Part shown: positions 1 through 7,442 of the stretch, piece by piece
Layout of the letters: each line of letters begins with the position of its first letter
Numbering within the stretch: the first letter of the stretch is position 1
Assembly: GCF_039928515.1 (NCBI RefSeq)
Contig: NZ_JBDSSZ010000075.1
DNA: 31,543 nt
Direction: 5' to 3' (one strand)
DNA from: Capsulimonas sp039928515
GTDB lineage: Bacteria; Armatimonadota; Armatimonadia; Armatimonadales; Capsulimonadaceae
Position numbers and translations under genes: made by a program
Notes under the pieces: generated by a model
Seen by the model: only the letters and a program-made list of their open reading frames with translations
What the model was told of the DNA's origin: nothing
Databases searched by the model: none

Positions 1-158
1 ACTGGGTGCCGGTCGTTGGTATGCTCGATGATTTAGGAATCGTCCTCGCGGCGATCAACTTCTTCTTCGGCGCCGTGCCGCCGGATGTGCTCGATGAGCA
101 CCGCACCCGCGCGGGCGTACAGCCGGAGCGCGTACGCGTTCGAGAGCGACGCGATTAA
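1..158 (+). CDS. YkvA/DUF1232-like membrane protein, C-terminal fragment
   Basis: The reading frame enters from outside the window (first full codon at base 3) and stops with TAA at 156-158. The visible 51 residues begin WVPVVGMLDDLGIVLAAINF, which matches the hydrophobic signature of the YkvA/DUF1232 family (usually D-x-IPVVGYLDD followed by a membrane segment). A charged, arginine-rich tail follows (DEHRTRAGVQ onward). The family consists of small membrane-associated proteins of unknown function, typically about 100-140 residues, so roughly half the protein is missing to the left. A strong terminator follows directly, so this is the last gene of its transcript. Confidence 0.6.
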   Translation, partial: WVPVVGMLDDLGIVLAAINFFFGAVPPDVLDEHRTRAGVQPERVRVRERRD

Positions 159-166
159 TCGAAACG

Positions 167-202
167 AAAAAAGGCGCGGACCATGCGGTCCGCGCCTTTT
201 TT
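167..202. terminator. Bidirectional rho-independent terminator
   Basis: A perfect 10-bp stem (GGCGCGGACC, 173-182, with GGTCCGCGCC, 187-196) closes a 4-base loop. It is followed by six T on the plus strand (197-202) and preceded by six A (167-172), which read as a T-run on the minus strand. It lies between the rightward YkvA-like gene and the leftward GH39 gene, so it probably ends both. Confidence 0.93.
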
Positions 203-231
203 GTCGTCGATGATCGTCGCGGAAGCGGCTC

Positions 232-1794
232 CTACTTTCTTTCCAAGTTCAGCAGCCACACATCATTCGTACGCATCGGCAGCGCAATGTCAGCCTTCCC
301 TGTGTGGTCCACGACGATATCTGGGAGCGACTCGGCGGCGCCCGAGGAAGCCGCCCCTAATTTGGCCAGCACGTCCGCGGGAAGAAGGCCTGCCGCGCCC
401 GACGGTTTACCGAGCGCAAGGTATGCGTCGTAAACATCGTTGCGTCGCCAGCCGGTTCCCACTCGCGAGACCTTGTAGGCTCCCGGGGTCAACCCAGTGA
501 AGGATAACACGGCGTCAGGTTTTGCGCTCGCAGGGAGATCACGCGTGTAGAACGGGTTATTGGGCGAATCGGCTTTGGGAGGAGAGTAATCCCAGAGCAG
601 CACTCGGACACGTGAGCCCTTTTTTGTCGCGATAACGCGCGACGCGTCTACCGGAACTTCGGCGTCGTAGAGCTGTCCCAGGAACTGATAGGCGAAGAAC
701 GCCGGCTTGCGCAAGCCGTCCAGGTTCATCAGTCCAAAGCCACCATGGAACGGCTCATTGGGCGGTCCGCCCTCCTCGAACTGATCCGAAAACGCCCAGT
801 ACGACATCCCATTGACGACGTTTTCGTTCTGTCTCAGCTTCTCCAGAATGAACGGAGCGCAGACATAGCTATCGTGGATGGGATCACGCGGTGAATAGCT
901 CGGCCCCCACTCCGTGATAAACAGCGATAGCTTTGGAAAGGCGCTATTCTGAATGTCGCGGCGCGCTCTCGTGAATTCCGCGACCAGAGTTTCCGGCGTA
1001 GTCACCAGGGTCGTCCCTCCCTTACCACTCTCGTCCAGGAAGCCCTCCGTCGCGGCATAGCTGTGGGACGACACGAAGTCGATGGGCGCTTTATTGTCCT
1101 TGCAATAGGCGAGAAACTCAGGAATCCATCCCATACCGGCGGTGGCGGGCCCGCCGACACGAAGCTTGGCGTCCGCCCTTTTGAGCGCCCTCGCCGTGGT
1201 AGCGTAGAGCTGAAAATAACCGTCCTTCCCCCCAGTCCAAAAGCCGTCGAGATTCGGCTCGTTCCAGACCTCAAAATACCACTGACGCACTTCGCCTAAG
1301 CCGCGCAGGGCGATCTCATGTTTGGCGAACGCCTGAATGAACTGCGCCCACTCGTCCTGGCTCTTCGGCGGAGTCACGTTGCCTTTCCACCAGAAAATGG
1401 TATTCGCTCCACTTGCCAAAGGTTCTGGCATAAAGCCACACTCAACAAACGGCCGCAGCTTCACCGCTTTGAGCTGGTCGATGAACCGGTCCACGTTCGT
1501 CCAATCGAAGCGGAGCGAACCGTCGGCGTCGCGCGTCACGATGTGCATCTCTTCATTGAAAATGCCGTGGCAGCGCACGTAACGAAACTTGGCGGCCGCC
1601 TGCAAAGTCTTCAGATCGCGCTGGTGCTCATCCCTCAGAAAGATCATCGCTCGGTCGGAGCCGACGCTAAAGCGCGGCGTCTGACTGCGCTTCACTGTCT
1701 TCTGGCTCAAATCGATATCGATCGTTTGCGCCTTTACGTTCCCGATCCCCATCACTCCTAGTAGAGCCAAAAATACGATTTTACGAATGCCCAT
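232..1794 (-). CDS. Secreted GH39-type glycoside hydrolase (beta-xylosidase-like)
   Basis: 520 residues with an N-terminal Sec signal peptide (MGIRKIVFLALLGVMGIGNVKA, about 1-22). The body is a (beta/alpha)8 clan GH-A fold of family GH39. The WNEPN motif places the acid/base at E179, and ITEWGPSY places the nucleophile at E295. The region around residue 74 (RCHGIFNE) is also typical of GH39. A C-terminal beta-rich domain (about 400-520) follows, as in GH39 xylosidases. Known members release xylose from xylo-oligosaccharides; some act on iduronate or arabinose-type linkages, so the exact substrate is inferred. The start is an ATG preceded by GGGAG four bases upstream. A consensus promoter with an overlapping dyad lies at 1866-1912, and the gene is divergent from a LacI-family regulator that probably controls it. 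Confidence 0.88.
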   Translation of the reverse strand: MGIRKIVFLALLGVMGIGNVKAQTIDIDLSQKTVKRSQTPRFSVGSDRAMIFLRDEHQRDLKTLQAAAKFRYVRCHGIFNEEMHIVTRDADGSLRFDWTNVDRFIDQLKAVKLRPFVECGFMPEPLASGANTIFWWKGNVTPPKSQDEWAQFIQAFAKHEIALRGLGEVRQWYFEVWNEPNLDGFWTGGKDGYFQLYATTARALKRADAKLRVGGPATAGMGWIPEFLAYCKDNKAPIDFVSSHSYAATEGFLDESGKGGTTLVTTPETLVAEFTRARRDIQNSAFPKLSLFITEWGPSYSPRDPIHDSYVCAPFILEKLRQNENVVNGMSYWAFSDQFEEGGPPNEPFHGGFGLMNLDGLRKPAFFAYQFLGQLYDAEVPVDASRVIATKKGSRVRVLLWDYSPPKADSPNNPFYTRDLPASAKPDAVLSFTGLTPGAYKVSRVGTGWRRNDVYDAYLALGKPSGAAGLLPADVLAKLGAASSGAAESLPDIVVDHTGKADIALPMRTNDVWLLNLERK

Positions 1795-1865
1795 AAAACT
1801 CCCTTAAAACATTGAAATCGATCGAGACGATCGTTTTTATCACCATATAAAAGACGGCGAATCTG

Positions 1866-1880
1866 GTGAACCTGGTTTAC
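1866..1880. promoter_or_regulatory. Candidate LacI-type operator at the GH39 promoter
   Basis: GTGAACC-T-GGTTTAC is an inverted repeat with 6 of 7 arm positions complementary around a single central base. It covers the expected transcription start of the GH39 promoter (about 1877 on the minus strand). AACC/GGTT-centred dyads at the start site are typical of LacI-family repressor operators. The adjacent divergent LacI-like gene is the natural candidate to bind it. Confidence 0.55.
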
Positions 1881-1883
1881 TAA

Positions 1884-1912
1884 AATATACCACGAGACCA
1901 TTTTTGTGTCAA
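1884..1912 (-). promoter_or_regulatory. Sigma-70 promoter of the GH39 gene
   Basis: Reading leftward, TTGACA (1912-1907) and TATATT (1889-1884) are separated by exactly 17 bases. The predicted start at about 1877 leaves a leader of about 83 nt before the ATG at 1794. Confidence 0.75.
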
Positions 1913-1954
1913 GAAGTATTTAGAAATCAAAAGCACCACATTATATCCAATTGC

Positions 1955-1983
1955 TTTACAACCATCAGAAATCATGATAAAAT
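1955..1983 (+). promoter_or_regulatory. Promoter of the LacI-family regulator
   Basis: TTTACA (1955-1960), a 17-base spacer and TAAAAT (1978-1983) precede the regulator start by about 50 bases. An 8-bp inverted repeat, ATATCCAA (1943-1950) and TTGGATAT (1994-2001), flanks the promoter on both sides and could serve autoregulation. Confidence 0.6.
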
Positions 1984-2033
1984 ATTAAGCCATTTGGATA
2001 TCATTGCGACTGCGGAGAGTGGGGGAATCAGGC

Positions 2034-3428
2034 ATGGATACGATAAAAACACAGACGCAATCGGATGTTTGCCCGTACTGCGAGAGTGAGATCGGGCAAG
2101 TCAAAGCAGGGATCAGTCAGGGGGTGCAGAGATACAAATGCATGCACTGTCAGCGGCGTTATATTCGAGACAAGAAGGAGCGCGGGTACCCGCGCGAACG
2201 ACGTGAGCAGGCGATCCATCTGCATCTGCTGGGGTTAAAGGACCGCCAAATCGCGCGCCAGCTTGAGGTCACGGCGCCGACGGTCGCACACTGGGTGCGA
2301 TCCTGGAAAGCAGCACTGCCGCCACCGTCTAGCGCGCCGCCGGATCCTATCGCCAAAGACGCATTCGCCGGCAGGGAGCGCGTGACGATCAGCGATGTGG
2401 CGCGCCTAGCGAATGTTTCGGTGACCACGATCTCCAATCATCTCAACGGCAGGGGGCATATGCGGGAAGATACAAGGCGGCAAGTCGAAGCGGCGATTGA
2501 GCGGCTGCACTTCTCGCCAAACGCTCTCATCCGTGCGATCCGGAAACGGCGGACGCGCATTATTGGGGTTCTGCTGTTCGGCGTTAACAATCTGGCAGAG
2601 AACATGGGGGAGTCGATCACGCCGGGCCTGCTGGCGGGTATGCACATCGCCGCCGACCGCGCGGAATATGATATCCTTCTGTATACGGGATGGCCCCAGC
2701 GACCAAAGCGATCTTCCGGACTGGATTTTCTCAACGGCAGCGCGGATGGGCTGATCTGGGTGGCGCCGAGCATGAGCGAACCCGTGTTAGAACGGATAGC
2801 CAGCGCGGGGCTTCCCGTCATCTCCTTGCTTTCACGACATGTGCCGGACCCTGTCGGCTGCGTCAACCTGGACAACTTCGGCGCAATGCGGGAACTGGTC
2901 CGACACCTCGTGGAGCTCGGGCATCGGCGCATCGCCTACGCCGGTCCCGTGCACGCCTCGAATTACCTGGATCGGCGGGACGGTTATCGAGAGGCGCTGG
3001 CCGCACATGGCTTGGCATGGGATCCGGAATTGGAGTTTGTCCATGCCGAACCAAGCTGGGAGGAACGCGTGAGCTTGCCGGCGCTGGAACTTATCTACTT
3101 GCCGACGCTGGAGCGATGGTCGAAGCATCCAGACCCGCCCACGGCAGTCTTTGCTGCGGATTTCACATTGGCCGCCGGAGTGATCTCGGCCGTGCGGCGA
3201 CTCGGCCGGCGAGTTCCGGAAGATATCTCCGTATGCGGGTTCGATGATAGCCCGGTCGCACGTTCGATCGCCGGAGGGTTGACCACCATTCGCCAGCCAT
3301 ACCGACGTATGGGCGAACTAGCAGTAGAAGGGCTGATCGCGCTGATTGAAGCGCCGTCAATCTCACAGCGCCATATCATGGCGCCGGGCTCGCTCGTCCT
3401 TGGCGCCACGACATCCCGCCGACAGTAA
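2034..3428 (+). CDS. LacI-family regulator with an extra N-terminal InsA-like zinc finger and HTH
   Basis: 464 residues from the ATG at 2034, chosen because GGGGG sits 8 bases upstream; an in-frame TTG at 2004 lacks such a site. Residues 10-50 form a zinc-ribbon-like unit with CPYC (13-16) and CMHC (36-39) spaced as in the IS1 protein InsA, including the QRYKC stretch. Residues 55-92 resemble an InsA or homeodomain-like HTH (GLKDRQIARQLEVTAPTVAHW). After a proline-rich linker (96-108) comes a normal LacI HTH (117-165, VTISDVARLANVSVTTISNH) and a periplasmic-binding-protein-like effector domain (about 175-460). LacI proteins normally have only the last two parts and about 340 residues. It probably represses the divergent GH39 gene in response to a sugar. 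The transposase-derived head is inference from motif spacing. Confidence 0.85.
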   Translation: MDTIKTQTQSDVCPYCESEIGQVKAGISQGVQRYKCMHCQRRYIRDKKERGYPRERREQAIHLHLLGLKDRQIARQLEVTAPTVAHWVRSWKAALPPPSSAPPDPIAKDAFAGRERVTISDVARLANVSVTTISNHLNGRGHMREDTRRQVEAAIERLHFSPNALIRAIRKRRTRIIGVLLFGVNNLAENMGESITPGLLAGMHIAADRAEYDILLYTGWPQRPKRSSGLDFLNGSADGLIWVAPSMSEPVLERIASAGLPVISLLSRHVPDPVGCVNLDNFGAMRELVRHLVELGHRRIAYAGPVHASNYLDRRDGYREALAAHGLAWDPELEFVHAEPSWEERVSLPALELIYLPTLERWSKHPDPPTAVFAADFTLAAGVISAVRRLGRRVPEDISVCGFDDSPVARSIAGGLTTIRQPYRRMGELAVEGLIALIEAPSISQRHIMAPGSLVLGATTSRRQ

Positions 3429-3458
3429 TCGAGATGCCGTGGCGAGGACGAAAGCGCT

Positions 3459-4922
3459 CTACTTACCCGCCCTCTTCGCCATCATATCCTGTAAGAACTG
3501 CACCATGCCGGTGCGCTCGGCGTCGTCGAGCTTGCCGTCACCGTTCTTGTCGAACAGCATCATCATCTTCTCCATCTTGGAGCCTTTGCCGCCAACGCCG
3601 ATATCGGGAACGTCGGTGGCGGCGATGCCCTTGGTCAGATGCTCGGAATCGACGGTATAGAAGACGAACGCGATACACATCTCGTCCGTGGTTTTCTCGC
3701 CCCAGGTGACCAGCTTCGGCGGATCGCTTGGGTTGCGCGCATTGTCGACAGAATTGTCGTAGTGCGCCGTCAGATGGATGCGCGTGCCTTGGGGCAGTTC
3801 AATCGGCTTTTTGTACATGTACGTCGACTGCCAGTTGAAATCCCAGTCCGGCACGGAGACCAATGGCTGCTGCGTTCCGTCGGGCTTCCGGGCGGCGACC
3901 GTCATATCGTGCCCCAGCAGGTGCATGTGCGGCATGACGCCGAGCACGGTCACGTTCGCGGGCACGGCTTGCGAGCCGCCGGTTTCGTAATGGGCGTCGC
4001 CAGCCGGAACGCGCAGCGCCGGGGCGATGACGGCCTGGATGCGCACGCGCTTGTCTACCGGCCCCTTGGCGAAGTAGACGCCCAGCTTGGTCTGATCTTT
4101 TTCCGCCTTGCCGACCGGATGGTAGTGGACCTGGAGCACGATGTCCGCGCCCTTCGGCAGGAGGATGCCCACGCCGTCGTCCAGCCGCCGCGCATCGTTG
4201 CCCGGCGCCCAGCCGCCGAGGCCGCCCGAGGGGGTGACGCCGATGCCGCCGTAAGACGTATAACCCGGCGCGGGATCGGCGGCGTCCAGCTTGCGCGCTT
4301 CGCCCGTGGTGTCGAGATATGCGATCACGTGATGGACCACCGCCCGCTCCCCGGGCCGCACTTCGATCGCCGAGACATAACGGTCTTCCTTGTAATCCGT
4401 CGGGATGACGAAGCACTGGTAGACGTCCGCGCCTTCGGCGGGCACGGAGTAAACCGGCTGCTGGTACACGGCGTCGGGCGTCCCCAGACGCCATCCGGCG
4501 GTGAAGGTCGGCGCTGCGGGCAAGTCGGCCGGATTTCCTTCGGGAGCGCCGGCGGCCGCCCACTGCTTCAGGGTCGCGATCTGTACGTCCGTCAGCCGCC
4601 GCTCGTCCTGGAACTCGCCATGTGAGTCTGCTTTCCAGGGCGGCATAAACCGGCTCTGGGTCACCGCTGTGAGCTGCGACGCACGCTTTTTGGCGTCCTG
4701 ATAGCTGAGCAGCGAGAATGGCGCGACTTCGCCCGGATGGTGGCAGCTGGCGCACTGGGCGTACAGGATCGGCGCGACATCCTTGGCGTACGTCACGGTC
4801 GTTTTATCGGTGGCCTTCGGCTCCTCCGCGCGCGCCACGGGCGGCGCCGTGCGCAAAACTGTCGCGAGCGCCGCCGTCAGGGCGACCGTGCCGATCAGGG
4901 CGAATGTCTTGTTGGGTTTCAT
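3459..4922 (-). CDS. Cytochrome c / copper type II monooxygenase-like protein with C-terminal EF-hand
   Basis: 487 residues from the ATG at 4922, which begins an obvious signal peptide (MKPNKTFALIGTVALTAALA, 1-33). The open frame extends a further 104 residues upstream, but that stretch is arginine-rich and antisense-like. A cytochrome c-type segment follows, with CASCH (57-61) binding heme and FMPPW (M93) as likely distal ligand. The C-terminal half matches the copper-dependent ascorbate monooxygenase fold (PHM-like), with candidate copper ligands HH (197-198), HYH (266-268), PHMH (331-334) and M415. An EF-hand loop, DKNGDGKLDDAE (458-469), ends the protein. Members are exported redox proteins of unproven substrate, common in Planctomycetes and Acidobacteria. 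It lies 50 bp downstream of a redoxin gene on the same strand and ends 30 bp from the convergent LacI-like gene. Confidence 0.8.
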   Translation of the reverse strand: MKPNKTFALIGTVALTAALATVLRTAPPVARAEEPKATDKTTVTYAKDVAPILYAQCASCHHPGEVAPFSLLSYQDAKKRASQLTAVTQSRFMPPWKADSHGEFQDERRLTDVQIATLKQWAAAGAPEGNPADLPAAPTFTAGWRLGTPDAVYQQPVYSVPAEGADVYQCFVIPTDYKEDRYVSAIEVRPGERAVVHHVIAYLDTTGEARKLDAADPAPGYTSYGGIGVTPSGGLGGWAPGNDARRLDDGVGILLPKGADIVLQVHYHPVGKAEKDQTKLGVYFAKGPVDKRVRIQAVIAPALRVPAGDAHYETGGSQAVPANVTVLGVMPHMHLLGHDMTVAARKPDGTQQPLVSVPDWDFNWQSTYMYKKPIELPQGTRIHLTAHYDNSVDNARNPSDPPKLVTWGEKTTDEMCIAFVFYTVDSEHLTKGIAATDVPDIGVGGKGSKMEKMMMLFDKNGDGKLDDAERTGMVQFLQDMMAKRAGK

Positions 4923-4972
4923 CAGTCGCTCACTCTTTCCGAATATCGGTCTATAAAAACTTGCAGAAAATA

Positions 4973-5569
4973 TCAGGGCAATGGCGGAATGGCGCACCCG
5001 AGCACCGGCGTGCGCGCCGCAGCGATGGGACGTCCGTGCACGACCGAATCCAGCGCGGCCCGCAAATCCCGATGGCGCGGCGCCGTTCGACGAACGCCGA
5101 ATCCGGCGTACTGATCGTCGATTCGCCCACGATAAAGCATCTTCCCGGAACTCGACAGCAGCACCACCTCCGGAGTCGCCGTCGCTCCCGTCTGCTTCAC
5201 CCACGTATGTGCGCTGTCGTGAATGGCGGGGCACCGATAGCCATAATCCTTAGCGTGCCGCTTCAGCGCCGCGTCGCCAGCATCTGTCTCTATGTAAACC
5301 ACACGAAACGCCACTTGCTTCGGCGTATACGCCGTGACGATCCGGTTGATCTCAGGAGCATAAGAGTTGGCGATCGGGCAATCATGCGCCACAAAAAACA
5401 GAGCCGTCGCCTTCGCCGTAGCGCTAGGAATAGGACATGCTTTGCCGGCAAAATCGATGGGAGCCGCTGCCTTCGGCGCGCCGACCGCCATGGTCGCTCC
5501 CCCAACCAACATGAAAGCGCCGAGCAATAAAAGCGCTTTCACTCTCTTCATCGACCAATCACAGTACAT
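4973..5569 (-). CDS. Exported redoxin/thioredoxin-fold protein
   Basis: 198 residues. The ATG at 5569 has GAGAG six bases upstream; a second ATG at 5551 (MKRVKALLLL) would give a tidier signal peptide but has no ribosome site. The hydrophobic segment spans about 10-30. The AhpC/redoxin-like core carries HDCPIANSYAPEINR (62-76), with C64 in the position of a peroxidatic cysteine; there is no CxxC. The ending (GRIDDQYAGFGVRRTAPRHR, then ALDSVVHG and LGCAIPP) is the signature of redoxin domains that, in Planctomycetes and related groups, continue directly into the cytochrome c/copper monooxygenase unit found here as the next gene. The pair therefore probably acts together in a periplasmic redox process. 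Substrate unknown. Confidence 0.75.
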   Translation of the reverse strand: MYCDWSMKRVKALLLLGAFMLVGGATMAVGAPKAAAPIDFAGKACPIPSATAKATALFFVAHDCPIANSYAPEINRIVTAYTPKQVAFRVVYIETDAGDAALKRHAKDYGYRCPAIHDSAHTWVKQTGATATPEVVLLSSSGKMLYRGRIDDQYAGFGVRRTAPRHRDLRAALDSVVHGRPIAAARTPVLGCAIPPLP

Positions 5570-5644
5570 ATCAATCTCTCATCCCCGCTGTCTCGGTACG
5601 ATTACTATACTCTCGAAACGCGTGGGAAAGTCTCCCGATACGCA

Positions 5645-5676
5645 AAGTTTTGTCTATGGAGTTCTTTACAAAACTT
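5645..5676. repeat. 9-bp inverted repeat, 14-base loop
   Basis: AAGTTTTGT (5645-5653) is exactly complementary to ACAAAACTT (5668-5676). It sits in the 169-bp gap between two leftward genes, downstream of the CxxC protein and upstream of the redoxin. No T-run follows on either strand, so it is not a standard terminator; it may be an operator for the redoxin pair. Nothing else recognisable lies in this gap. Confidence 0.4.
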
Positions 5677-5738
5677 GACACTTCTCATACAGACGAAAGC
5701 ATCGGCGGAAAGTTTAGCAAGCAATCATCTTCCAAGAA

Positions 5739-6326
5739 TTATTTTTTCACTGGTGGAAGCGGCGGGGGCGTTCCCATCAGATAATTGCTGGACAACTTTG
5801 GCGTTCGCGGAGGCGTGATGGGCTGCCCCATTGTCGGCGCATGCGGCTTTTTCACTGCCCTAAGCTTGACCATGGATTTCGATTTCGGAGCGCCGTGCAA
5901 GTTCTTCTTCACTGCCTTTGTGTGTTCCGTCGAAGCTGCGGGTTTATGTTCAGACACTGGCAGGGCCATTGGGGCGCCCATCGTTGCTGTTGGATGTGAG
6001 GCGGCTAGCAGGGCCGTTCCCGTCACGGATGCGATAAACAAAGTGACTGCCCATGACCGGGCTGTGACAAACCGCCGCCGCGCAATGCGCACGCCCAGGG
6101 GACAGTCGCTGGTCATCATTGTCCCGTCTTTGCGCCGATAGAAGCGAACGCAGACTTTCCCTTCCTTCTCATTCACAAGCGCCTGCGCCCGATCGGCTGT
6201 CATCGCCGACAGGTTATAGACATTGCGGCTGCATTCGGTGCAAAAGCGGACGGTCTCATCGCCGGCCATATCCGCCCAGGAGGCGCGGCACGGCTTCGCA
6301 ATTTCGATTTGGTTCAGCGGTATCAT
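5739..6326 (-). CDS. Small CxxC-containing single-pass membrane protein, function unknown
   Basis: 195 residues from the ATG at 6326, preceded by GAGGA six bases upstream; an in-frame ATG four codons earlier has a poorer site. The N-terminal 80 residues are a conserved cysteine module: C13, FCTEC (C29, C32), NVYNLSAMT (35-43), C59 in KVCVRFYRRKDGT, and C75 in SDCPLG. The same arrangement recurs in proteins of Planctomycetes, Acidobacteria and Myxococcota with no assigned function; a metal-binding role is plausible. One transmembrane segment lies at about 92-110. The rest (111-195) is a low-complexity, Pro/Lys/Ala-rich tail that reads as a periplasmic linker. If C-out, the cysteine module is cytoplasmic. 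Confidence 0.7.
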   Translation of the reverse strand: MIPLNQIEIAKPCRASWADMAGDETVRFCTECSRNVYNLSAMTADRAQALVNEKEGKVCVRFYRRKDGTMMTSDCPLGVRIARRRFVTARSWAVTLFIASVTGTALLAASHPTATMGAPMALPVSEHKPAASTEHTKAVKKNLHGAPKSKSMVKLRAVKKPHAPTMGQPITPPRTPKLSSNYLMGTPPPLPPVKK

Positions 6327-6420
6327 GGATGTCCTCATCTTCTCACACGCTTCGATGCTTCATCATACAGCATTTCGCCGGTTTCTTCCATCCCCCGGCG
6401 CGGGTAGAAGGCAGTGGGGC

Positions 6421-6603
6421 ATTTGGGATTCCTCGCAGGGCGCGGTGCTTGGGGAATTTGGAAAGAAGCTGATCTCGCCGACGAAGATCAAGAGCCACAA
6501 AGTCGCGGCGTCGCCGGACAATCCCGAATACTTAGTCAAAAGCGACAAGACCGGCGCGGAGGCCGCGCACAAGCCGGAGGAGCTGCGCAAATCATCGGAG
6601 TGA
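6421..6603 (+). pseudogene. Headless DUF2945 / HVA1 (TUDOR-like) gene
   Basis: The frame encodes WDSSQGAVLG (from 6424), KKLISPTKIKSHKVAASPDN, PEYLVKSDKTG and AAHKPEELRK before TGA at 6601-6603. This matches the DUF2945/hypervirulence-associated (HVA1) family, in which intact members begin with a short K-x-GDxVxW strand just before this point. Here the expected first 8-10 residues and start codon are absent: upstream codons in frame read RRQWGI, and the nearest in-frame ATG (6223) lies inside the antisense of the neighbouring gene. I read it as a 5'-truncated remnant, although initiation at a non-canonical codon cannot be excluded. It is head-to-head with the CxxC protein gene and ends 10 bp from the convergent HAAS gene. 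Confidence 0.6.
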
Positions 6604-6613
6604 TAACGCCAGC

Positions 6614-7417
6614 CTATCGTACGCCTAGAGTGAATATTTTGCGTGCGCCCCAGGCGGCCGTTCCGGAAATAAATCGCGCAGCATACCAGAAAATCTGAGA
6701 GAGAAAAAGAACTTTACTAAAGCCGCGCAGATTCGGGGACAACAGCGCCGCTCCGCTCCAAAATATTAAGGAGTAAAAGAACCTCCAATCCAGTTCTTTT
6801 AGAGGATTGGGAAGGCTCCCCAGGGGCGCAATCGCTGTTTGACGCCGCATCGACTTGAGCGCCTGCGTTGCCATCAAATGCTTGAGCGACGCCCAAAGCG
6901 TCTCCCCTGGGTTCGCTCGGGCCGCGAGCTTCTCTGCCACCTCATCAATCATCCTGGCGCGGATTTTATCGGGCGGGCTTGGCGAATCAAAACTCTCAAG
7001 AACGCCGACAACGAAACCGGCGCCCAACACGACGTAATATGGCCATACGGCGCCTGGGTCGGTGATAATGATCACAATGGGAAAATAAGATATCCCCCGC
7101 CCCACTTTGACCGCACTGCGCAGACATCGTGCAGAAATGGGAACCGCTTGATCCAAACCGCGAAGAAACTCCTTGATAGACGTTTTCCCAAGCTCATGTC
7201 CCACCCGATGCGGCGACCCAAATTTCTTCAAAGCCCTCGTGACCGCGTCCTCCTCAGACATTCCATCTTTGCGCAGTTCGGACACAAGAGCGTCAAGATG
7301 CAGACGTAGTTCATCGCGAGTCTCAGCCGCTTCCTCGGCGGGCATACAGCGCAGACTGAGGGAGACGTCGTTCAGGTAGGTTTCAATTTTCTTAGTATTC
7401 GCAGGCTGAAGGATCAT
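6614..7417 (-). CDS. HAAS-domain (permease prefix domain 1) membrane protein
   Basis: 267 residues from the ATG at 7417; the open frame continues 28 codons further, into the preceding gene. The N-terminal 85 residues form a HAAS domain: a helical amphipathic unit with the motif RCMPAEEAAETRDELRLHLD and later GMSEEDAVTRALKKFGSP. The C-terminal part has hydrophobic segments at about 115-145 and 200-255. HAAS domains usually sit at the N-terminus of permeases or stand alone beside PadR regulators and are thought to transmit regulatory signals at the membrane. It is the last gene of a PadR-HAAS-HAAS cluster, 25 bp after its neighbour. No ribosome site is obvious, so it may be translationally coupled. 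Confidence 0.68.
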   Translation of the reverse strand: MILQPANTKKIETYLNDVSLSLRCMPAEEAAETRDELRLHLDALVSELRKDGMSEEDAVTRALKKFGSPHRVGHELGKTSIKEFLRGLDQAVPISARCLRSAVKVGRGISYFPIVIIITDPGAVWPYYVVLGAGFVVGVLESFDSPSPPDKIRARMIDEVAEKLAARANPGETLWASLKHLMATQALKSMRRQTAIAPLGSLPNPLKELDWRFFYSLIFWSGAALLSPNLRGFSKVLFLSQIFWYAARFISGTAAWGARKIFTLGVR

Positions 7418-7442
7418 TTTATTCACACTGATGGACAACGAG

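Noticed and set aside
3639..4625. 328-aa plus-strand frame antisense to the cytochrome/monooxygenase gene
   Set aside because: The minus-strand protein has CxxCH, copper ligands and an EF-hand; the antisense is a shadow.
4923..5234. 104-residue N-terminal extension of the cytochrome/monooxygenase frame
   Set aside because: It overlaps the redoxin gene and is arginine-rich, whereas the internal ATG starts a signal peptide.
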